From positions 97,384-161,383 of the forward strand of contig DATJFQ010000022.1 of assembly GCA_035495555.1 (NCBI GenBank): a stretch of DNA of 64,000 nt. Direction: 5' to 3'. Positions 57,383 through 64,000 of this stretch are shown in pieces. A program made the translations under genes and the position numbers. Each line of letters opens with the position of its first letter. Positions within the stretch are counted from its first letter, which is position 1. The notes beneath the pieces were generated by a model. It saw only the letters and a program-made list of their open reading frames with translations, was not told the origin of the DNA and did no database searches. The stretch comes from DATJFQ01 sp035495555. GTDB lineage: Bacteria; Acidobacteriota; Vicinamibacteria; Vicinamibacterales; 2-12-FULL-66-21.

Positions 57383-59044
57383 TCAGCTTGAAAGCCCGTA
57401 CTGCTTCATCTTCCGCCAGAGCGTGACCGTACTGATGTTCAGGGCCTGCGCCGCCCGTTTGCGGCTCCCGCCGAATCGTTCGAGCGCCCGCTCGATCGAA
57501 ACGCGCTCCTGCTGCTGAAGATCCAGCGTGTCGCCGGCAACCGGGTAGGCCCCTTTCCTGGTCACCTCCGGCGGCAGATCACGGACGCGGATGCTCGGGT
57601 TGTTGGCGAGGATTACCGCGCGCTCGATCGCGTGTTCGAGCTCGCGCACGTTTCCGGGCCAGTGATAGTTCATGAGCGCCGACATGGCGTCGGCCGAGAC
57701 CGTCCGCACGTCCTTCTTCATGCGTGTGGCCGCACGCGTCAGAAAGTGCTGGACCAGCGGAGGAATGTCCTCGCGCCGTTCACGCAGCGGAGGGACGGTG
57801 ATGATGAACGCCCCAAGACGGAAATAGAGGTCCTCGCGAAACGTGCCGGCGTCCACGGCCGCTCGCAGGTCCCGGTTCGTGGCGGCGACGACACGCGCGT
57901 TGACCGTGATGCTGCGTTCGGCGCCTACGCGGCGGATCTCACGTTCCTGCAGCGCGCGCAGCAGCTTCGCCTGGACGGTCGGCGCCACTTCGCCGATTTC
58001 ATCGAGAAAGATCGTTCCGTTGCCCGCGACTTCGAACAGTCCGGCCTTGTCGCGGACGGCGCCGGTGAAGGCACCGCGCACGTGGCCGAACAGTTCCGAT
58101 TCGAGCAGCGTCTCCGTCAGCGCCGCGCAGTTGATGCTCACAAACGGCGCCGCGGCACGGGGGCTCTGTTCGTGAATCATCCGGACGATGAATTCCTTGC
58201 CCGTGCCGCTCTCACCGTAGACGAGCACAGTGGTATCCAGGGGGGCGACGCGCGCGGCGAGTTCCAGCACGTCCTGCATCGCTTCGCTGCCGCTGATGAA
58301 GTGTTTCGCGGCCGTGTGCCGCTTGACGCGCTCGCGAAGGAGGTTCAGCTCGCGCTCGCGCCGCTCGAGCAGCTGTTCCCGGCGATCGAGTTCGGCGAGC
58401 CGTTTGCGGACCGCGCCGCGAAGCCGCTCCACTTCCTGGCCAAGGTTGGCCGCTTGAAAATCGGCCCGCACCTCGTCGATCACGTCGCCCCAGCTCTCCG
58501 CATCGCGACCGATGGCCACGCACACACCTTTCCCTTCTCCCAGGCAGGATTCCTCGCGAAAATAGATTTCTTTTCCCATGCAGGCGCTGGCGAACCCGCT
58601 CGAGTAGCCGATGAGGGACCAGCACACCGGCGAGGGGCTGGGCCCGTAGTGGTGCAGATGCTGCTCGGCCTCGTACGACTCGCGCCAGGTCACCTCTTGT
58701 TCGAACCGGCCCGAGTCGCTGTCGTAGGCGATCCGGCGCACGTCGGCTCGCACGATACCTTCGAGCGTGTGCAGCATGGCGCCCGCGCGGAGCCCTTCGA
58801 TGGGGCTGCTCCAGTTCGAGCGTTCGCGGAGAGTGACGGCATCGTGATAGCCGTCCGCAAACCCGAACCGGAGCAGCAGACGCCGCGCGGTTTCCAGGCC
58901 GAAGGTGTCCACCAGCTCCTTGCGCAGCAGGCCCATCGCCGCGGCGCTCAGGATGACGACCCGCTGCTCGTGCAGCCGGATGACCCCCTGATCCGGACGA
59001 AAATCGAGCAACTCGGCCAGGTGCAGCCTGTCGGGACTGGACAC
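57383..59044 (-). CDS. DmpR/XylR-type sigma-54 activator with V4R sensor
   Basis: The 553-residue regulator has an N-terminal XylR_N region (about 5-110), a V4R domain (about 130-200) with cysteines in ACMGKEIYFREESCLGEGKGVC, and a coiled linker. The AAA+ domain follows (GESGTGKE, GAFTGA and TIFLDEIGE), with a Fis-type helix-turn-helix at the end (SRKRAAQALNISTVTLWRKM). Such proteins detect aromatic compounds such as phenols directly. It starts at GTG 59044, 17 bases after an 88-residue gene that follows glutamate dehydrogenase. No aromatic-degradation genes are in the window, so the ligand may be something else. Confidence 0.92.
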   Translation of the reverse strand: MSSPDRLHLAELLDFRPDQGVIRLHEQRVVILSAAAMGLLRKELVDTFGLETARRLLLRFGFADGYHDAVTLRERSNWSSPIEGLRAGAMLHTLEGIVRADVRRIAYDSDSGRFEQEVTWRESYEAEQHLHHYGPSPSPVCWSLIGYSSGFASACMGKEIYFREESCLGEGKGVCVAIGRDAESWGDVIDEVRADFQAANLGQEVERLRGAVRKRLAELDRREQLLERRERELNLLRERVKRHTAAKHFISGSEAMQDVLELAARVAPLDTTVLVYGESGTGKEFIVRMIHEQSPRAAAPFVSINCAALTETLLESELFGHVRGAFTGAVRDKAGLFEVAGNGTIFLDEIGEVAPTVQAKLLRALQEREIRRVGAERSITVNARVVAATNRDLRAAVDAGTFREDLYFRLGAFIITVPPLRERREDIPPLVQHFLTRAATRMKKDVRTVSADAMSALMNYHWPGNVRELEHAIERAVILANNPSIRVRDLPPEVTRKGAYPVAGDTLDLQQQERVSIERALERFGGSRKRAAQALNISTVTLWRKMKQYGLSS

Positions 59045-59061
59045 CCGGCCATTTTACGGTG

Positions 59062-59328
59062 TCACGTCCGAACCAGCAGTCGGGGCGTTCGCGCCCGCGT
59101 CCGCAGGAACGTCAACGCTTCCGCATGCGGCCCGAACACCTCGACGGCCTCCGGCCAGAGCATCTGCGCTTCCGCGTGGGGACACTCGTCGCCGCACCGC
59201 TCGCCGCGCGCCACGCGCAGCCGCCGCTCGTGGGCGACCATCGCGTCATGCCACAGCGTCAGCCGCACGCCGAGCGACGTCGCTTCGGGCGTCCCGACCA
59301 TGAAACCGATCCGTGCATACGGATTCAT
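59062..59328 (-). CDS. Small hypothetical protein in the glutamate dehydrogenase operon
   Basis: The 88-residue frame starts at ATG 59328, one base after the dehydrogenase stop, and ends 17 bases before the activator gene. It is soluble, with two cysteines (GERCGDECPHAEA) and no recognised domain. The segment LTLWHDAMVAHERRLRVAR looks helical. Its position makes it a real operon member, but no function can be given. Confidence 0.6.
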   Translation of the reverse strand: MNPYARIGFMVGTPEATSLGVRLTLWHDAMVAHERRLRVARGERCGDECPHAEAQMLWPEAVEVFGPHAEALTFLRTRARTPRLLVRT

Positions 59329-59329
59329 G

Positions 59330-60649
59330 TCACACCCACCCCCGTTCACGGCAGGCACGTGCGACGCGCTCGACTGCGATGAGCGACGCCGCGTCACGCA
59401 GCGAGACCTGATCGCGCGAGGCGCGGTCCTGCACGTCTGCAAACGCCGCCGTCATCCGCGCCTCGAGCTTCGCGAGCACGTCGGCGCGGTCCCAGTAATA
59501 GTTCGCCTGTCCCTGCACCTGTTCGAAGTAGCTGCAGGTCACGCCTCCGGCGTTCGCGATGATGTCCGGAACGATGACGACGCCACGCTCCTCGAGCAGC
59601 CGCGCGGCATCCGCGGTCGTCGGACCATTGGCGGCTTCGACCACCATGCGCACGCGTCCATGAATGCGCGGCGCGTTGTTCAGCGTGATCTGCTGCTCGA
59701 GCGCTGCGGGGATCAGCAGATCGACCTCCTGCTCGAGCCACGCCGAGCCCGGCAGCACGTCATATCCCCTGCGCGCCGCGGCGGCGCGGTCGATGGTGCC
59801 GAACCGGTCCGTCAACGCGCGCAATTCATCGGGGTTGATCCCGCCCGGCTTGCGATAGGTGTACCCCTGGCGCGACACGGGGTCCCACGACGCGACCGCG
59901 ATCACCGTTCCTCCGGCACCCACGAACCGCCGGGCCGCGTGCTGCGCGACGTTGCCGAATCCCTGAATGCTCGCCCTGGCCGCCGACGGCACCAGGCCGA
60001 TGCTCTTCAGCGCGTCGAGCAGCACGGTGACGACGCCGTAACCCGTCGCCTCCGCACGCCCTTCCGATCCGCCGAGGCCGACGGGTTTTCCCGTGATGAA
60101 CGCCGGCGCCTTCGCCCCGTGAATCCGCTCGAACTCGTCGAGCATCCACAACATGTGCTGTGCGGACGTCATCATGTCGGGAGCGGGCACGTCGATCGTC
60201 GGTCCGAGGCTGCGCGCCATCTGACGCACCCACCCGCGGCACAGGCGCTCCTGCTCACCACGTGTCAGCGCGCGCGGATCGCACACGATCGCGCCTTTCG
60301 CGCCGCCGAGCGGCAGGTCGAGCACGGCGCACTTCCAGGTCATCAGCATCGCGAGTGCCCGCACGTCGTCCGCGTCCGCGGACGGATGAAAGCGGATGCC
60401 GCCTTTGAACGGACCTCGGGCGTCGTTGTGCTGCACGCGGATGCCTTCGAACACCTGGGTGGTGCCATCGTCCATGCGGACGGGGACCAGCACGCGCAGT
60501 TCTCGCAGCGGCGATCGCAGGAGCGCTCGCGTCCCCGGCTCGAGATCGAGCATCCCGGCGGTGCGGTCGAACTGCGCCTGCGCCTCGGCCCAGGGCGTCT
60601 TCACATGAGTGGATTCAAACGTTTCAATGGCTGACAGTGGACTGCTCAC
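59330..60649 (-). CDS. Glutamate dehydrogenase (Glu/Leu/Phe/Val dehydrogenase family)
   Basis: The enzyme deaminates glutamate to 2-oxoglutarate and ammonia with NAD(P), or works in reverse. GPFKGGIRFHP, the catalytic-lysine segment LPLGGAKGAIVCDP, APDMMTS, and the Rossmann motif IQGFGNVAQHAA are all intact, as is the C-terminal DIIANAGGVTCSYFEQVQ. I chose GTG 60649 (439 residues) because GGAGGTAA precedes it and a sigma-54 promoter candidate starts transcription downstream of the ATG at 60676. It is followed by an 88-residue gene and a DmpR-like activator, so nitrogen or amino-acid catabolism under sigma-54 control is likely. Confidence 0.94.
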   Translation of the reverse strand: MSSPLSAIETFESTHVKTPWAEAQAQFDRTAGMLDLEPGTRALLRSPLRELRVLVPVRMDDGTTQVFEGIRVQHNDARGPFKGGIRFHPSADADDVRALAMLMTWKCAVLDLPLGGAKGAIVCDPRALTRGEQERLCRGWVRQMARSLGPTIDVPAPDMMTSAQHMLWMLDEFERIHGAKAPAFITGKPVGLGGSEGRAEATGYGVVTVLLDALKSIGLVPSAARASIQGFGNVAQHAARRFVGAGGTVIAVASWDPVSRQGYTYRKPGGINPDELRALTDRFGTIDRAAAARRGYDVLPGSAWLEQEVDLLIPAALEQQITLNNAPRIHGRVRMVVEAANGPTTADAARLLEERGVVIVPDIIANAGGVTCSYFEQVQGQANYYWDRADVLAKLEARMTAAFADVQDRASRDQVSLRDAASLIAVERVARACRERGWV

Positions 60650-60678
60650 GATGGCGGTTACCTCCGCAGCCATCAAAG

Positions 60679-60694
60679 AGCAACGAACGGACCG
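60679..60694 (-). promoter_or_regulatory. Candidate sigma-54 promoter of the glutamate dehydrogenase operon
   Basis: On the minus strand CGGTCCGTTCGTTGCT has GG-N10-GC with a full TTGCT box. The predicted start point is near 60669, about 20 bases before GTG 60649. Sigma-54 control of ammonia metabolism is common in bacteria. Confidence 0.55.
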
Positions 60695-60827
60695 GATGAA
60701 TCGCCGAATTGGCCGGGGCTTTCGGGGTCCCGACGCTTTCAGTTTGTGAGGCGCCTTTCACCTTGAAACGAAGCGCGGAAAACCGTCGCCGTGACCGTTC
60801 GCGGGCGCCGTTGAGGAGATCGAAGAC

Positions 60828-61868
60828 TTATGTCGTCGCGAGCCGCTCCCGCACGAGAGGGGCGACGCTCGAGCCGTACAGTTGGATGCAGGACATCAGC
60901 CGATCATGCGGCAGGGTTCCCATGCTGTACTTGAGATCGAATCGCGCGAGGCTCAGTGCGCGCGCGACCTTCACGATCTTCGAGGCGACGGTATCCACGG
61001 AACCGACGAAGAGCGCGCCGTCGGGTCCGGCGGCCTGATCGAAATCGCGGCGCGTCATCGGGCGCCAGCCGCGTTCCTGGCCGATGCGGTTCATCATCAC
61101 CGCGTAGTGGGGCCACGCGTCCTCGCGTGCCTGCTCGTCGGTTTCGGCGATGTATCCCGGCGAGTGTGCCCCGATCACGATCTCGGTGCCGCCGAACTGC
61201 GCCATCGCGGATCGATACAGGTCGACGTAGCGGGTGAACGCGAGCGGGCTGCCGCCGATGATCGCCAGCGTCAACGGCAGGTGATACTTCGCCGCACGCA
61301 CGACCGACTGCGGGCTGCCACCAACGCCAACCCAGGTGCGCAACCGACCGGATGCCGTCGGCGGGAACACCCGCTGATCCTTCAGCGGTGGCCGGGTCTT
61401 GCCCGACCACGTCACGGGCCGCTCGCGCAGCAACGCTGCGAAGAGGCTCAACTTTTCCTCGAACAGGATCTCGTAGTCCTCGAGCGAATAGCCGAAGAGC
61501 GGGAACGATTCCGTAAACGAGCCGCGCCCGAGAATGACTTCTGCCCGGCCGCCCGCAACCGCGTCGAGCGTCGAAAATCGTTCGAACACGCGAATGGGGT
61601 CATCGGAGCTGAGCACCGTCACCGCCGAGCCGAGGTGGATGCGTTGCGTCTGCCCTGCGATTGCCGCGAGTACGACCTCGGGCGCAGAGACAGCAAAGTC
61701 TTCGCGATGATGTTCGCCGACGCCAAAAAAGTGCAGACCGAGCTGGTCGGCGAGCACGCCTTCGGCGATGACGTTCCGGAGCACCTCGGCATGCGAAAGC
61801 GGCTGGCCGTCCCGGTCGACCGTGACGTCACCGAACGTGTCGAGGCCGAGTTCGATCCCGTTTGGCAT
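60828..61868 (-). CDS. Luciferase-like (LLM class) flavin-dependent oxidoreductase
   Basis: The 346-residue TIM-barrel protein follows bacterial luciferase-type monooxygenases: GLDTFGDVTVDRDG at the start, FFGVGEHHREDFAVSAPEVVLAAIA, GSAVTVLSSDDPIRVFERFSTLDAVAGGRAEVILGRGSF, and late VGGSPQSVVRAAKYHLPLTLAIIGG for cofactor binding. It may use FMN or F420; the sequence does not decide. It is a stand-alone gene, divergent from the YncE-type gene. The substrate is unknown. Confidence 0.88.
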   Translation of the reverse strand: MPNGIELGLDTFGDVTVDRDGQPLSHAEVLRNVIAEGVLADQLGLHFFGVGEHHREDFAVSAPEVVLAAIAGQTQRIHLGSAVTVLSSDDPIRVFERFSTLDAVAGGRAEVILGRGSFTESFPLFGYSLEDYEILFEEKLSLFAALLRERPVTWSGKTRPPLKDQRVFPPTASGRLRTWVGVGGSPQSVVRAAKYHLPLTLAIIGGSPLAFTRYVDLYRSAMAQFGGTEIVIGAHSPGYIAETDEQAREDAWPHYAVMMNRIGQERGWRPMTRRDFDQAAGPDGALFVGSVDTVASKIVKVARALSLARFDLKYSMGTLPHDRLMSCIQLYGSSVAPLVRERLATT

Positions 61869-61915
61869 GGCCTCTCATCATAGACGGACCTTCCCGGATA
61901 GAATGAGCGTCGGCC

Positions 61916-61931
61916 GGGGTTGGTCTTTGCG
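61916..61931 (+). promoter_or_regulatory. Possible sigma-54 promoter of the YncE-type gene
   Basis: GGGGTTGGTCTTTGCG has GG-N10-GC with TTGC but a poor -24 context. The start point would be about 13 bases before ATG 61955. This is the weakest of the sigma-54 calls. Confidence 0.3.
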
Positions 61932-61954
61932 CTCATTCGATTTGAGGTGGTCAC

Positions 61955-63013
61955 ATGCGTCGACGATTTGCTTCAACGGGCTCAGTCGTGGCTGTGCTGG
62001 CGCTTACGGCGACGCTCAGCGGACAATCCCCGGATTTCAAGGTCCAGAAATTCGACATCAAAGGTGACGGCGGGACCGATTACGTCACCGTGGAACCTGC
62101 GACGCATCGTGTGTTCGTCTCACGCAGCACGCACATGATGGTGGTCGACGGTGCGACGGGAAACGTCATCGGCGATATCCCGAACACGCCGGGCGTGCAC
62201 GGCGCCGGCCTCGCCACGAAGGCCGGTCATGGCTTCACGACGAACGGCGGCGATCAGACCGTCACGATGTTCGATCTGAAGACGCTCGCCGTCATCAAAC
62301 AAATCAAGGTGGGCCCCGGGCTTGACGGCATCATGTATGACGCGGCCGACGACAAGATCATCCTCACCAATCACTCGCGTCCGATCGGCACGCTGACGGC
62401 AATCAATCCCGACACCGGCGACATCGTCGCCACCGTGGACCTCGAGGACACGGCGCCCGAAGGCGCCGCGGCGGATGGCAACGGACACATCTACGTCAAC
62501 AACGAAGGCAAGAGCACCATTCAGGCCATCGACGTGAGGACCTGGAAAGCGACGGCGTCATGGCCGCTCGCGCCGTGTGATGGGCCGACGGGCATCGCCT
62601 ACGACAAAGCGTCGAATCGGATCTTCTCGGGCTGCAGCCACACGTCGGTCGTCGTCGATCCGACGAACGGGAAAATTGTCGCGACGATCCAGAACGGCAC
62701 GCGCGTCGACGCGCTCGGGTGGGATCCGACAGAGAAGCTGATGTACATCCCCAACGGCGGCGAGGGGAACGTCACCGTCGTCCACCAGGACTCGCCCGAC
62801 AAGTACACCGTTGTTGCCACCGTGCCGACATTCCCCGGCGCGAAGACGATCAGCGTCGATCCCACGACACACACGGCGTATCTGTTCCAGCCGGAGCGCG
62901 GCCCCGTTCCTCCTGGCGCGGAACCTCCGGCTGCCGCAACCGGCGGACGTGGACGCGGACGCGGCCCTCAGGGACCCGTCATCGCCGGCTGGTTCATCGT
63001 CATCACGCATTAG
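61955..63013 (+). CDS. Secreted YncE-type beta-propeller protein
   Basis: The 352-residue product has a signal peptide (about 1-23, ending LSGQSPDF). Seven-bladed-propeller repeats of the YncE/SMP-30-like kind follow: THRVFVSRSTHMMVVDGATGNVIGDI, TNGGDQTVTMFDLKTLAVIKQI, NRIFSGCSHTSVVVDPTNGKIVATI and TKLMYIPNGGEGNVTVV-like blades. Near the end a Pro/Gly/Arg-rich loop (GGRGRGRGPQGP) interrupts the last blade. Such proteins are exported and of varied, mostly unknown, function. A hairpin terminator follows directly. Confidence 0.85.
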   Translation: MRRRFASTGSVVAVLALTATLSGQSPDFKVQKFDIKGDGGTDYVTVEPATHRVFVSRSTHMMVVDGATGNVIGDIPNTPGVHGAGLATKAGHGFTTNGGDQTVTMFDLKTLAVIKQIKVGPGLDGIMYDAADDKIILTNHSRPIGTLTAINPDTGDIVATVDLEDTAPEGAAADGNGHIYVNNEGKSTIQAIDVRTWKATASWPLAPCDGPTGIAYDKASNRIFSGCSHTSVVVDPTNGKIVATIQNGTRVDALGWDPTEKLMYIPNGGEGNVTVVHQDSPDKYTVVATVPTFPGAKTISVDPTTHTAYLFQPERGPVPPGAEPPAAATGGRGRGRGPQGPVIAGWFIVITH

Positions 63014-63017
63014 TTTG

Positions 63018-63034
63018 CGGCGGCTTCGCCGCCG
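63018..63034 (+). terminator. Hairpin after the YncE-type gene
   Basis: CGGCGG and CCGCCG pair around CTTCG, which forms a stable C(UUCG)G-type loop, five bases after the stop codon. The T-run is absent, so it may act with Rho or as an RNA-stability element. Confidence 0.55.
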
Positions 63035-63123
63035 GGTGCTGTGGGGTACCTCGGACGGGGGCTGCGTTGATCGTACGCAGCCGTTTCTTGCACTCTGAAC
63101 GGATGCTAGGTAGCAGTCTTTGA

Positions 63124-63129
63124 TATACT
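63124..63129 (+). promoter_or_regulatory. -10 box (TATACT) of the MerR-like gene
   Basis: TATACT lies 19 bases before ATG 63148, giving a short leader. No clear -35 element was found. Confidence 0.4.
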
Positions 63130-63147
63130 TACGAGCCAACACCCTGC

Positions 63148-63633
63148 ATGCTCTCAGTGGACACCGTCCAGATCCCGAACCGATCGTTGTTCCGGCAGCC
63201 TGAGGTATGCGAGATCGCGCAGGTGCAGCCGTATGTGCTGCGGTCGTGGGAAGCGGAGTTCCCGGACCTCGGCGTTTCGAAGACCGACGGCGGCCCGCGT
63301 GTGTATCGCAAGGCTGATCTCGAACGAGTGCTGCGAATCAAGCAGCTGTTGTTCGGCGAAGGTCTGACGCTCGCCGGCGTTCGCCGGCGCATGCAGGAGG
63401 AGCAGGGGCCGGCGCCGAGCGCGCCTTCGCTGGACGACCTGCTGACCCGCGACGCGCGCGAGCGGATTCTAAGCGTGAGGAAATCGCTACGCGAACTCGC
63501 GACGATCCTGGCGCGGACGCCGGCCGGTGCGGACGGCGCGGCATTCGAGCTTGTCGCCGCGCCCGCCCGGCGCGGGACCGCGAGCGCGAAGAAGAAGTCC
63601 GCGCCAAAGCCGGTGAAGAAGCGCGGTCGCTGA
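63148..63633 (+). CDS. MerR-family helix-turn-helix regulator
   Basis: The 161-residue protein has a MerR-type DNA-binding domain (LFRQPEVCEIAQVQPYVLRSWEAEFPDLG, then GGPRVYRKADLERVLRIKQLL) followed by a short helical region and a Lys/Arg-rich tail (SAKKKSAPKPVKKRGR). It lacks the long effector domain of metal-sensing MerR proteins. It resembles the small MerR-like proteins that often sit before ihfA- or tRNA-type genes. tRNA-Pro lies 46 bases downstream. The target is unknown. Confidence 0.85.
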   Translation: MLSVDTVQIPNRSLFRQPEVCEIAQVQPYVLRSWEAEFPDLGVSKTDGGPRVYRKADLERVLRIKQLLFGEGLTLAGVRRRMQEEQGPAPSAPSLDDLLTRDARERILSVRKSLRELATILARTPAGADGAAFELVAAPARRGTASAKKKSAPKPVKKRGR

Positions 63634-63679
63634 GATTGGAATTCGCGACTTCACCCTCGCGGATGGATCATTTCTGTTT

Positions 63680-63756
63680 CGGGATGTAGCGCAGCCTGGT
63701 AGCGCACCTGACTGGGGGTCAGGGGGTCGCTGGTTCGAATCCAGTCATCCCGACCA
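63680..63756 (+). tRNA. tRNA-Pro (anticodon GGG)
   Basis: The 77-nt sequence folds with acceptor CGGGATG/CATCCCG, D arm GCGC/GCGC, anticodon stem CCTGA/TCAGG around CTGGGGG, and T arm CTGGT-TCGAATC-CAG. The anticodon GGG reads CCC and CCU. Discriminator A and an encoded CCA (63754-63756) follow, unlike the tRNA-Gly of this window. The end of an insertion element begins within about 10-15 bases of its 3' end. Confidence 0.95.
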
Positions 63757-63764
63757 TTTTCGCC

Positions 63765-64000
63765 AGGTCTATTCCGGTCACATGGGTGACGGTTTATTCC
63801 GAGCGCATAGGTAACACTTTAGAGCCGACCGGATTCTCGATCGGCTCGACCCGAATGGTCTCGTCGTCGTAGTAGCCGAGATCGTACTGCATCAAGCTGA
63901 CGAGCCAAACACGCTCGCCCACCTGGGTGACGCCGACATTCTGTCCGGCGAAGGCGTGACTCAAATTGATCTTGCGTCCCTGAAAACAGATCCGCCCGCA
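63765..64000 (-). mobile_element. End of an IS481-type insertion element, continuing beyond the window
   Basis: The transposase 3' end and a terminal region are present. The terminal region has two similar blocks, TCACATGGGTGACGG (63779-63793) and CGCATAGGTAACAC (63804-63817). Such repeats occur at IS481-family ends. The exact boundary cannot be fixed without the other end. It abuts tRNA-Pro. Confidence 0.6.
63794..64000 (-). CDS. IS481-family transposase, C-terminal part only
   Basis: The 68 residues visible before the stop at 63794 (GRICFQGRKINLSHAFAG, VGVTQVGERVWLVSLMQYDLG and RVEPIENPVGSKVLPM) match the C-terminal beta-rich domain of IS481-type transposases. The catalytic DDE core lies outside the window. 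The frame is open to the right edge, so there is no sign of decay in the visible part. Confidence 0.8.
   Translation of the reverse strand, partial: CGRICFQGRKINLSHAFAGQNVGVTQVGERVWLVSLMQYDLGYYDDETIRVEPIENPVGSKVLPMRSE

Noticed and set aside
57632..60634. A 1000-codon plus-strand frame opposite the DmpR-like and glutamate dehydrogenase genes
   Set aside because: It spans two unrelated minus-strand genes with intact family motifs and has composition typical of antisense translation in GC-rich DNA.
1..64000. CRISPR arrays, prophage modules, rRNA genes and replication origin
   Set aside because: No regularly spaced repeats with unique spacers, no phage structural or integrase genes, no rRNA sequence and no DnaA-box cluster were seen.

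Overview
The window is GC-rich bacterial chromosomal DNA that most resembles a soil acidobacterium of the Vicinamibacteria type. That placement is inferred from gene families, not from a marker phylogeny. The supporting families are a VWFA-related secreted protein, a PadR plus FtsX-like macrolide-export-type permease pair, several large sigma-54 activators, YncE-type surface propeller proteins and a YbiT-like ABC-F protein. Genes are packed tightly, with frequent ATGA/GTGA stop-start overlaps and many GTG starts. Several housekeeping genes have a -10 box so close to the start codon that leaderless transcripts are likely.

Layout. 1-3.1 kb: a large sigma-54 activator that runs off the left edge. 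3.2-10.8 kb: a collinear housekeeping run aroC-def-fmt-rsmB-PASTA-rpe-thioesterase-sugar epimerase-bamD. fmt carries two in-frame copies of a palindromic REP-like repeat. 10.8-14.1 kb: pgsA, a sugar-nucleotide pyrophosphorylase, a phosphohexomutase and a TM2-like protein. 14.1-17.5 kb: a small gene pair whose nucleotidyltransferase has an early stop codon, tRNA-Gly(CCC), the VWFA-like protein, an 8-bp minisatellite and two small genes. 17.7-21.8 kb: ABC-F, an MFS exporter, an ECF sigma factor and a DUF4142 protein. 21.9-28.5 kb: HtrA protease with a protease-dead partner, a UPF0182 membrane giant and a MlaF-like ATPase. 28.5-33.6 kb: a MerR/secreted-protein divergon that abuts a damaged HlyD-ABC efflux operon headed by an NtrC-type response regulator. 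33.9-41.8 kb: porin-YceI operon, flavodoxin, receiver protein, radical SAM protein, PAS histidine kinase, gene relics, a DUF3079 protein and a methyltransferase.

41.8-47.7 kb holds the most distinctive locus. It is a six-gene operon encoding a cytochrome-b-like membrane subunit with a zinc-ribbon-like tail, a cytoplasmic molybdopterin oxidoreductase, a four-cluster ferredoxin, a Tat-type Rieske protein, a small membrane protein and a TDT/TehA channel. It looks like an undescribed respiratory or assimilatory redox module. The region 47.8-57.4 kb adds an MBL-fold hydrolase, a YpdA-like flavoprotein, a DUF2231-Rieske fusion, the PadR-permease pair, an RsbQ-like alpha/beta hydrolase translationally coupled to a PAS histidine kinase, and a small membrane protein. 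The region 57.4-64 kb carries a DmpR/XylR-type activator in one operon with glutamate dehydrogenase, a luciferase-like monooxygenase, a YncE-type protein, a MerR-like regulator, tRNA-Pro(GGG) and the end of an IS481-type element.

A recurring theme is sigma-54. Three enhancer-binding activators are encoded, and GG-N10-GC promoter candidates with a TTGC or near-TTGC -12 box lie a short distance upstream of at least nine transcription units. These include the molybdoenzyme operon, porin-YceI, flavodoxin, radical SAM and glutamate dehydrogenase. All functional statements are from reading motifs; no database search was run.
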